7,749 bases of DNA from an uncultured Bacilli bacterium (GTDB lineage: Bacteria; Bacillota_I; Bacilli_A; RF39; UBA660): positions 1 to 7,749 of the forward strand of contig CAJGDV010000053.1 of NCBI GenBank assembly GCA_904502155.1, written 5' to 3'. Below are positions 1 through 6,098 of this stretch, one piece after another (the stretch's first letter is position 1; every line of letters begins with the position of its first letter). Below the pieces are notes generated by a model. It was given only the letters and a program-made list of their open reading frames with translations, did not search any database and was not told where the DNA came from. Both the position numbers and the translations under genes were made by a program.

Positions 1-10
1 ATAGACTCTT

Positions 11-448
11 TTAATTATATTTATAATTTTTTTGTAAATCTCTTTTGATGTCTCTTTCTTTAATGGCTTCTCTTTTATCATAATTCTTTTTACCGCGACA
101 TAAGCCAAGTAGAATTTTAGCTTTATTCTTTTTAAAATATACTTTTAAAGGAATTAAAGTTAATCCTTCTAATTTTACGCGATCGTTAAGTTTTAAAATT
201 TCTTTTTTATGTAAAAGTAATTTTCTTGTTCTTGTTTCATCATGATTAAAGATATTACCTTGTTCATAGTGGCTAATATGCATATTTAATAGATAAACTT
301 CCATTTCTCTTATTACACCATAGCAATCTTTTATATTAGCTTTACCATCTCTTATTGATTTTATTTCTGTTCCTGTTAAAACAATTCCAGCTTCATATTC
401 TTCTAATACTTCATAATCAAAACGAGCTTTTCTATTAACTATTTCCAT
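11..448 (-). CDS. smpB: SmpB, tmRNA-binding protein of trans-translation
   Basis: SmpB binds tmRNA (ssrA) and brings it to ribosomes stalled at the end of broken mRNAs, so that the nascent peptide is tagged and the ribosome released. The 145-residue product matches the family end to end: N-terminal N-RKARFDYEVLEEYEAG, GTEIKSIR at 26-33, NHDETRTRKLLLHK at 68-81, a TLIPLKVYFKK strand near 97-107, and RGKKNYDKRE at 118-127 leading into the basic C-terminal tail that enters the empty mRNA channel. The common A-K before GKK is C-R here. Length is slightly below the usual 150-160 because the tail is short. The ATG has an AGGAG site at 457-461 with an 8-base spacer. The upstream capA stop codon lies inside that site, so translation is probably coupled. 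It is the last gene in the window, and ssrA may follow beyond the left edge. Identification is secure. Confidence 0.97.
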   Translation of the reverse strand: MEIVNRKARFDYEVLEEYEAGIVLTGTEIKSIRDGKANIKDCYGVIREMEVYLLNMHISHYEQGNIFNHDETRTRKLLLHKKEILKLNDRVKLEGLTLIPLKVYFKKNKAKILLGLCRGKKNYDKREAIKERDIKRDLQKNYKYN

Positions 449-456
449 ATTTTCAT

Positions 457-461
457 CTCCT
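457..461 (-). promoter_or_regulatory. smpB ribosome binding site overlapping the capA stop codon
   Basis: The minus strand reads ATAGGAGATGAAAATATG. AGGAG sits 8 bases before the smpB ATG, and the TAG stop of capA (460-462) shares bases with it. A ribosome terminating capA therefore covers the smpB start signal, an arrangement that favours coupled translation. The coupling is inferred; the overlap is seen. Confidence 0.8.
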
Positions 462-1701
462 ATTCAAAGAATCCCACTTTTATTCTTGTATCTTGTTTTG
501 GATTTACATAAGCTTTATATTTTTCATAAATATCTCTATATCCAAAAAGTGTTGTATCTGTAAGTTTGTTAAATGGTATAACTTTGAAATTTTGGAATGT
601 ATTATAGTGTGTCCATATTAGGTCACCTTTAACATCTGTTATTTCAATTTTTGTTGTTTTTCCATCTACTACTTCTTTATTTACAGTAAAGGCTGCAAGC
701 ATACCAACTAATTTTTGTGTTCCTACTTGAGCTGATATCATATTTCCAAGTGAATAAATAACTAGTGTATCATCAATAAATTCAATTGGTTGTACAACAT
801 GTGGGTGTGTACCTATTATAACATCTACTCCTAAATCTGCAAGGAATTTTGCAGAATCTTGTTGATATTTTGTTGGAGTATGAACATATTCAACTCCCCA
901 GTGCATTGAAACCATCAAAACATCAACTTTATCTCTAATAGTTTCAACATCTTTTCTTACTTGTTCTTTATATGCTTGATATTTAGTATCAGTTGCAACA
1001 TTATTTAAATCTAAATTTGTTGGCCATACATTTACAAGATATTCTTTTCCTTGTGGAACTGGCATTCCATTAGTTCCATATGTATAACTTAATACAGCAT
1101 AAGAAATTCCATTAACATTTTTAATTTCAATATTATCTCTTTCTTCGAAAGAAGCATATGAACCAGTTACATAAACATCTTCTTGTTGTTTCCAAAAATT
1201 AACAGAATATTCAGTAGCAGCACTACCCTTATCCATTGTATGATTACTTGCTAAATTAACAATATTAAATCCAACATCTCTTGTAAGATTAATACCTATT
1301 TCATCAGGTGAATTGAAATTAGGATATCCTCCTAAGCCTCTTGATTTTCCACCTATTATTGTTTCTTGATTATAAAATTTTAAATCATAAGGTTCTATAA
1401 TCTCTTTTACATGAGTAAACATTTTATTAAAGTCATATACAGCATATCCGTCAGCGCCTACTGCTCCAGTTCTAGCATCAACGAAAACTCCAGTATGAAT
1501 TAAAGCATCACCTGCTCCAATAAAAGAAAAACTAAAGTTTTCTTTTACTGGTTTTTTTTCTTCTTTTTTATTTTCTGTAGGTTTTTTTGATGGTTTTACA
1601 TCTTTATTTGGAGTTAAATAAATATAAATTCCTAGTCCAATAATTAATATTATATATCCAATAACTATTAGAACTTTTTTCTTAATTTTCTTTTTCGCCA
1701 T
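460..1701 (-). CDS. CapA/PgsA-family membrane-anchored metallophosphatase-like protein
   Basis: This is a member of the bacterial capsule synthesis CapA (PGA_cap) family, whose fold resembles metal-dependent phosphoesterases. Some members take part in poly-gamma-glutamate capsule synthesis, but most have no assigned role. The 413-residue product has a Lys-rich start, one membrane segment at about 9-30, a Lys/Glu/Pro linker to about 55, then the extracellular domain. Visible family motifs are GAGDALIH (62-69), NQE (111-113), NLASNHTMDKG (149-159), MHWGVEY (266-272), IIGTHPHVVQP (295-305) and YSLGN (316-320); the Asp, Asn and His residues are the expected metal ligands. I chose the ATG at 1699-1701 over an in-frame GTG at 1708-1710 because AGGTG lies 6 bases before the ATG, while the GTG is inside that site. 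It overlaps the end of the upstream rnr by 20 bases. No pgsB or pgsC partners are visible, so a capsule role is not supported by context. Confidence 0.9.
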   Translation of the reverse strand: MAKKKIKKKVLIVIGYIILIIGLGIYIYLTPNKDVKPSKKPTENKKEEKKPVKENFSFSFIGAGDALIHTGVFVDARTGAVGADGYAVYDFNKMFTHVKEIIEPYDLKFYNQETIIGGKSRGLGGYPNFNSPDEIGINLTRDVGFNIVNLASNHTMDKGSAATEYSVNFWKQQEDVYVTGSYASFEERDNIEIKNVNGISYAVLSYTYGTNGMPVPQGKEYLVNVWPTNLDLNNVATDTKYQAYKEQVRKDVETIRDKVDVLMVSMHWGVEYVHTPTKYQQDSAKFLADLGVDVIIGTHPHVVQPIEFIDDTLVIYSLGNMISAQVGTQKLVGMLAAFTVNKEVVDGKTTKIEITDVKGDLIWTHYNTFQNFKVIPFNKLTDTTLFGYRDIYEKYKAYVNPKQDTRIKVGFFE

Positions 1702-3808
1702 CTTCTTCACCTTTTTTTGGTGCTAATTCAAAATCTACTGTATGATTGATTTTTGATGCTGCTTTAACTCTAATATGTAATTCATCACCTAGGCGATATA
1801 TTTTTTTAGTTCTTTGACCTATTAGTGAGAATGTTGTTTCATCATAAATATATCTGTCATCTTTTAAATCATCTAAACGAATTAAACCTTCGATTAAGTT
1901 TGGTAATTGAACGAATAAACCAAAGTTTACAACACTACTAACAATTCCATCGTGTTCTTCTCCTATATGTTTTTCCATATATTCAGCAATTTTCATTTGG
2001 TCTACTTCTCTTTCACATTCAACACTAGCTCTTTCTCTTTCTGAAGTATGTTCAGTTAAGAAAGGTAATTTTCCTTCCCAGTATTCAATAGTATCTTCGC
2101 TCATATCTTTTTTAAATAAATATGTTCTAAGTAATCTATGTACTGTTGTATCTGGATAACGTCTAATTGGAGATGTAAAGTGAGTGTAACATTTACTTCC
2201 TAATCCGAAGTGTCCTATATTGTTTTTATCATAAACGGCTTTTTGCATACTTCTAAGTAGTAATTGAGAAAGTATGTGGAATTCTTTTTTCTCTTTTAAG
2301 TCGTCTAGTAATCTTTGCATTGCAATTGGAGTAATTTCTTTTATTTTTCCATTTACTTTATATCCTAAAATTCCAATAAATTTTAAGAAGTTTTGAATTT
2401 TTTCTTCATTTGGTTCACCGTGGATACGATAAACAAAAGGTAAATTCATAAAGTATACATGTGTTGCTACAGTTTCATTAGCAGCAATCATAAAGTCTTC
2501 AATTAGTTTTTCTCCTTCGCCTCTTTCGCGAACTAATACATCTGTTACTAAACCTTCATCATCTACAATTAATTTTGGTTCATCAATTTCAAAATCAATG
2601 TATCCTCTTCTAATTTTATTTTTGCGTAGACGATGTGCTAATTCTTGCATATCTTTTATTTTTTCTTCAAATTCTTCATAACCTTCTGGAACTATATTTT
2701 CTTCCATTATTTTATTTACATTTTTATATGTCATTTGTTTTTTAGAACGAATAACACTTTCAAAAATATTATAATCAACAACATTTCCTTTTTCATCAAT
2801 TTCCATAACGCATGACATTGCTAATCTATCTACATTTGGATTTAATGAACAAATTCCATTTGAAAGTTTTCGAGGTAACATTGGTATTACTCTATCTGCT
2901 AAATAAACACTTGTTCCGCGGTTATAAGCTTCTTCATCTAATTTAGTATTATCTTTTACATAATAACTTACATCGGCAATATGAACACCTAATTTGAAGT
3001 TATTATTTTCAAGTCTTTCGATACTAATTGCATCATCTATATCTTTAGTATCATCGCCATCGATAGTAAAAATAATTTCTTCTCTTAAGTCTTCTCTTCC
3101 GATCATTTCTTCTTCTTTAACTTCATCAGGTAATTTATCAACTTCAGCCATTACTTCTTCGCTAAATTCATCATTTATATTATATTTAGCTGTAATTGAT
3201 AAAATATCAACTCCTGGATCTGTTTTATGACCTAATATTTTAAGAATTTGACCATTGTAAGTATTACCTTGTAATTTATTTGTAACTTTTACTAAAACTT
3301 TATGACCTGGTACAGCTCCTAAAGATAATTCTTTTGGTACTACAACAGTAATATTAAGTTTATCATTATCAAGTTGAATATATGCTTTATTATCTTTAAC
3401 AATATATTCTCCTACTAAATTATCAAGTTTTCTATCTACTATTCTTACAATTCTACCATCTAAATCTTTACCTTTTTTACTAGTAATTTCAACAATTACT
3501 TTATCTCCATGTACAGCATTATTAGTATTATTTTTACTAATATGTACATCTTCATCTCCTTCAATATCAACAAATCCGAAACCTTTTTTATTACCAATAA
3601 ATGTTCCAATTTTTAATTGACAATTTTGGAAAATCATATATTTATCTTTTTTTGTTCTATAAATTTTAAGTGTGTCTTCTAAATTGTTTAATACTTTTAA
3701 TAATTCTTTTAAATCTTCTGTAGTTTTTAATTTTAAAGAATCATAAATATCATATACAGACAATGCTTTGTCGTCTGCTTTTAATAACTCAATTATTTTA
3801 TCTTCCAT
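1682..3808 (-). CDS. rnr: Ribonuclease R, canonical copy (3'-5' exoribonuclease)
   Basis: RNase R degrades structured RNA from the 3' end and removes nonstop mRNA during trans-translation. The 708-residue product has the full family order: winged-helix N-terminal domain (about 1-65), cold-shock OB domain with KKGFGFV at 74-80, a second OB region to about 195, RNB catalytic domain (about 245-565) and S1 domain (about 615-697). The catalytic motif TIDGDDTKDIDDAIS at 248-262 supplies Asp250, 256, 258 and 259. HIADVS (277-281), GEGEKLIEDFMIAANE (430-445), YRIHGEPN (460-467) and HFTSPIRRYPD (543-553) are all standard. The tail after S1 is only about 11 residues and acidic, unlike the long Lys-rich tail of E. 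coli RNase R. The ATG has AGGTGG 4 bases upstream. The gene overlaps capA by 20 bases, and with smpB beyond capA this looks like the housekeeping copy. Confidence 0.96.
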   Translation of the reverse strand: MEDKIIELLKADDKALSVYDIYDSLKLKTTEDLKELLKVLNNLEDTLKIYRTKKDKYMIFQNCQLKIGTFIGNKKGFGFVDIEGDEDVHISKNNTNNAVHGDKVIVEITSKKGKDLDGRIVRIVDRKLDNLVGEYIVKDNKAYIQLDNDKLNITVVVPKELSLGAVPGHKVLVKVTNKLQGNTYNGQILKILGHKTDPGVDILSITAKYNINDEFSEEVMAEVDKLPDEVKEEEMIGREDLREEIIFTIDGDDTKDIDDAISIERLENNNFKLGVHIADVSYYVKDNTKLDEEAYNRGTSVYLADRVIPMLPRKLSNGICSLNPNVDRLAMSCVMEIDEKGNVVDYNIFESVIRSKKQMTYKNVNKIMEENIVPEGYEEFEEKIKDMQELAHRLRKNKIRRGYIDFEIDEPKLIVDDEGLVTDVLVRERGEGEKLIEDFMIAANETVATHVYFMNLPFVYRIHGEPNEEKIQNFLKFIGILGYKVNGKIKEITPIAMQRLLDDLKEKKEFHILSQLLLRSMQKAVYDKNNIGHFGLGSKCYTHFTSPIRRYPDTTVHRLLRTYLFKKDMSEDTIEYWEGKLPFLTEHTSERERASVECEREVDQMKIAEYMEKHIGEEHDGIVSSVVNFGLFVQLPNLIEGLIRLDDLKDDRYIYDETTFSLIGQRTKKIYRLGDELHIRVKAASKINHTVDFELAPKKGEEDGEKEN
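1708..1712 (-). promoter_or_regulatory. capA ribosome binding site inside the end of rnr
   Basis: AGGTG preceded by a run of A lies 6 bases before the ATG at 1701, within the last codons of the upstream rnr gene. It decides the start: the in-frame GTG at 1710 overlaps the site itself and has only CACCAAAAAAAG before it, without a Shine-Dalgarno match. Confidence 0.75.
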
Positions 3809-3812
3809 TTTA

Positions 3813-3818
3813 CCACCT
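3813..3818 (-). promoter_or_regulatory. Ribosome binding site of the canonical rnr
   Basis: AGGTGG is followed by TAAA and then ATG, a strong site that supports the start at 3808. The stretch between it and the hairpin upstream is AT-only repeats (ATTATTATT). I find no convincing -35 box there, so an own promoter for this copy is not shown. Confidence 0.75.
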
Positions 3819-3840
3819 ATAATAATAATACTATAAAATA

Positions 3841-3870
3841 AAGAAAAAATATAGCATTTTTGCTATATTT
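3841..3870 (-). terminator. A/T-rich intrinsic terminator between the two rnr genes
   Basis: A perfect 10-bp hairpin (arms 3847-3856 and 3861-3870, AAATATAGCA and TGCTATATTT, 4-base loop) starts 8 bases after the stop of the upstream rnr. On the minus strand it is followed by TTTTTTCTT. The arms hold only two G-C pairs, so termination may be partial and allow read-through into the second rnr. On the plus strand it is followed by ATTTTTTT, so it could also stop opposite transcription. Confidence 0.7.
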
Positions 3871-3878
3871 ATTTTTTT

Positions 3879-6008
3879 CTATCTGTCAAATTTTCCTATT
3901 TTTCTAACTTTATTTTGAGTATCTTCAACAACTTCAAAATTGATTGTTCTTAGATTTTTATCAGCATTAACAACTTTAATTTTAATTTTATCTCCTAAAC
4001 GATAAACTTTACCTGTTGTTCTACCGAAATAAATAAATTTTCTAGGGTCGAATTCAAAATTTTCACCTGGAAGGCTATCAATTTTAATTAATCCTTCAAC
4101 AAGATTTGGAAGTTCAACAAACATACCATATCTTGTCATACCTGTAATAATTCCATCATATTCATCACCTATATGATCCATCATATATTCTGCTGTTTTC
4201 ATTTTGCATGCTTCTTTTTCACATTCTGCAGCGTTTCTTTCAGTTTCGCTAGCTATATTTGCTAAGTTTGCAAGTTCATGTTTAATTGTAACTTTTTGAT
4301 TAGCATATATATTTTCTTTAATTAAGATATGATTTAAAAGGTCTCCAGAACGTCTTATTGGTGATGTTGTTTGACAATAAGAATCGTATCCTAAAGCAAA
4401 ATGTCCGCCTTTATTTGTAGCATATACGGCTTTAGCCATACATTTTAATAATTCTCTTTCTAATACTGGAAATTCTTTTGTTTTCTTTAAATTATTAAGT
4501 AACATTTGAATTTCTTTTGGTTTTAATTCTTTAACACATGCTGCTAGTTTTTTATGTCCTAGTGTTCCTAAATAAGAAATAAATTTATTTATTTTATCTT
4601 CATTAGGTTGATCATGATTTCTATATACATGTGTATTTTCACTATCATTAATAGCAAATTTATCTAAGAATAAACTTGATTGAGCACCAGTTTCAACCAT
4701 AAAATCTTCAATTAACTTTTCAGCTTCTCCTCTATATCTTAAAGTTATAGAAACTGGATATCCATTTTCATCAACATTTATTTTATTTTCTTTCATATCG
4801 AAATCAATACATCCTCTATGTTCTCTTTTTGCTCTAAGTAAATGTGCTATTTTTTGTAATTTTAATAAATCATTTTTAAAATCCTCATAACCTTCTGGAA
4901 CAATTCCTTCTTCTAATACTTGATTAACTTTTTTGTAAGTCATTTTTAGTTTAGATTTTATAATACTTTCATGAACGTTAAAATTAACAACATTACCACC
5001 CTTATCAATTTCCATTACAAAAGAAAGGGCTAATCTTTCAACATTTGGATTTAATGAACAAATTCCATTAGATAATTCTCTTGGTAACATTGGTACACTA
5101 CTTCCTGGAATATAAACGCTTGTTCCTCTTTTTGTTGCTTCTTTAAATAATTCAGAATTTGGTTTTACATAGTGACTTACATTAGCAATATGAACACCAA
5201 CTTCATAATTGCCATTAGGTAATGATTTAACTGATATAGCATCATCTATATCTTTTGTATCATCTCCATCGATAGTAAAAATTCTTTCTTCTCTTAAGTC
5301 TTTTCCACCAAGTTTTAAAACATTTTCTTTTTCTTCTTCTGTTACATAACTTAAAATTTCTTTTACTTCATTAATTACTTTTTCAGGAAATTCTTTGTAG
5401 ATTCCATATTCAGTTGTTATAGATAATAAATCTACATGTGGATCATCTTTATGTCCTAGTACATTTTTAACTTTAGCACTATATGTATTTTCATTAATCA
5501 TAGTTCCTAATTCAACTGATACTTTCATTCCATCTACTAAGTTTTGTTCTTCAATAATAACATCGTATTTAAATTTAGGATCATCTAAAATAACGTGAGT
5601 TTTATTTTTTTTATTTACTATTTCTCCAACTTTATATTTTTCGATTCTATTTTTAATAGCTACAACTTTTCCTTCTTTTTTTAAAGCTTTTCTATCTTTT
5701 ATTTCCACAGCAACTATATCCCCATTAATTGCTCCATTCATAGCTTTTCTAGGAACATATATATCTTCATAGCCATTATTTACAAATCCATAACCACCCT
5801 TTGTAATTGTGATAGGTCCTTTAGCATATTTAATAGTATTAAATAATGTATATTTGTTTTTTTTCGTAATAGATAATTCTAATTCCCCTAATAATTCATT
5901 TAAAATTTCTCTTGTTTTTTCAATATCATTAATTCCTGCTAACTCGTCTATTTCTTTTTCTGTTAGTGCATGAACATCATGTAATAAATCAATAATAGTC
6001 TCTTTCAC
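3879..6008 (-). CDS. RNase R/RNase II-family exoribonuclease, divergent paralog
   Basis: This is a second RNB-family 3'-5' exoribonuclease, clearly a paralog of the gene that follows it. From the GTG at 6006-6008 it has 709 residues: winged helix (1-60), OB domain with KGGYGFV (70-76), RNB domain (about 243-570) and S1 domain (614-694), with a short basic tail. The catalytic TIDGDDTKDIDDAIS at 245-259 is intact (Asp247, 253, 255, 256), as is SPIRR at 549-553, so activity is expected. Several residues usual in RNase R have changed: HIANVS for HIADVS (Asn276), FMVETGAQS for FMIAANETV, a 5-residue insertion before YRNHDQPN, and TTSPIRRSGD for HFTSPIRRYPD. The last recalls RNase II-like sequences. 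An in-frame GTG at 6023 is rejected: GGAGG lies 8 bases before 6008, and MKETIIDLL then aligns directly with MEDKIIELL of the other copy. Specific function is unknown; symbol withheld because two rnr-like genes are present. Confidence 0.92.
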   Translation of the reverse strand: MKETIIDLLHDVHALTEKEIDELAGINDIEKTREILNELLGELELSITKKNKYTLFNTIKYAKGPITITKGGYGFVNNGYEDIYVPRKAMNGAINGDIVAVEIKDRKALKKEGKVVAIKNRIEKYKVGEIVNKKNKTHVILDDPKFKYDVIIEEQNLVDGMKVSVELGTMINENTYSAKVKNVLGHKDDPHVDLLSITTEYGIYKEFPEKVINEVKEILSYVTEEEKENVLKLGGKDLREERIFTIDGDDTKDIDDAISVKSLPNGNYEVGVHIANVSHYVKPNSELFKEATKRGTSVYIPGSSVPMLPRELSNGICSLNPNVERLALSFVMEIDKGGNVVNFNVHESIIKSKLKMTYKKVNQVLEEGIVPEGYEDFKNDLLKLQKIAHLLRAKREHRGCIDFDMKENKINVDENGYPVSITLRYRGEAEKLIEDFMVETGAQSSLFLDKFAINDSENTHVYRNHDQPNEDKINKFISYLGTLGHKKLAACVKELKPKEIQMLLNNLKKTKEFPVLERELLKCMAKAVYATNKGGHFALGYDSYCQTTSPIRRSGDLLNHILIKENIYANQKVTIKHELANLANIASETERNAAECEKEACKMKTAEYMMDHIGDEYDGIITGMTRYGMFVELPNLVEGLIKIDSLPGENFEFDPRKFIYFGRTTGKVYRLGDKIKIKVVNADKNLRTINFEVVEDTQNKVRKIGKFDR

Positions 6009-6016
6009 TTCACAAT

Positions 6017-6021
6017 CCTCC
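6017..6021 (-). promoter_or_regulatory. Ribosome binding site of the divergent rnr paralog
   Basis: GGAGG lies 8 bases before the GTG at 6008. It overlaps the alternative upstream GTG (6021-6023), which has no Shine-Dalgarno match of its own, so the site fixes the shorter start. Confidence 0.8.
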
Positions 6022-6034
6022 ACTCATTAAGTTC

Positions 6035-6072
6035 ATAATACTCTATTTTATTTTAAAAATAAAGAGTATTAT
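6035..6072 (-). promoter_or_regulatory. Inverted repeat in the leader of the divergent rnr paralog
   Basis: Arms ATAATACTCT (6035-6044) and AGAGTATTAT (6063-6072) pair perfectly over 10 bp around an 18-base centre of only A and T, itself nearly self-complementary. It lies between the rmuC terminator and the ribosome binding site, ending 26 bases before the GTG. It may be an operator, or a 5' leader hairpin if transcription starts upstream of it. It is not followed by a T-run in the reading direction, so it does not look like another terminator. Confidence 0.5.
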
Positions 6073-6075
6073 CAA
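6045..6075 (-). promoter_or_regulatory. Possible promoter for the divergent rnr paralog
   Basis: TTGATA (6070-6075) and TAAAAT (6045-6050) on the minus strand resemble sigma-A boxes, but the spacer is 19 bases, longer than ideal. A promoter is expected here because the preceding unit ends in a terminator. If the boxes are real, the inverted repeat described at this place would flank and partly cover them. In such AT-rich DNA box matches arise easily by chance, so this is tentative. Confidence 0.3.
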
Positions 6076-6098
6076 AAAAAAGGCTAAAAAAAGCCTTT
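6074..6098 (-). terminator. Intrinsic terminator after rmuC, overlapping its stop codon
   Basis: On the minus strand AAAGGCT, a TTTTTT loop, AGCCTTT and then a T-run form a 7-bp hairpin with three G-C pairs (arms 6079-6085 and 6092-6098). The first arm begins within the TAA stop of rmuC. It is a compact, convincing rho-independent terminator that closes the TVP38-rmuC unit. Confidence 0.85.

Noticed and set aside
1137..1156. Small inverted repeat (TCTTTC and GAAAGA around TTC)
   Set aside because: It lies within conserved-length capA coding sequence, is only 6 bp with a 3-base loop, and has no T-run.
460..1701. Capsule (poly-gamma-glutamate) synthesis locus
   Set aside because: Only a CapA-family protein is present; no PgsB/CapB ligase or PgsC/CapC is nearby, and single CapA-like proteins are common without capsule genes.
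1708..1710. GTG as the capA start
   Set aside because: It lies inside the AGGTG ribosome binding site that correctly spaces the ATG at 1701, and has no site of its own.
2994..3230. Plus-strand open frame of 78 codons inside the canonical rnr
   Set aside because: It is antisense to conserved RNase R coding sequence, its product is low-complexity Ser/Leu/Ile, and it matches no family I know; a shadow of the AT-rich gene.
6021..6023. GTG as the start of the diverged rnr paralog
   Set aside because: It overlaps the GGAGG site; the GTG at 6008 has ideal spacing and its product aligns with the N-terminus of the other copy.
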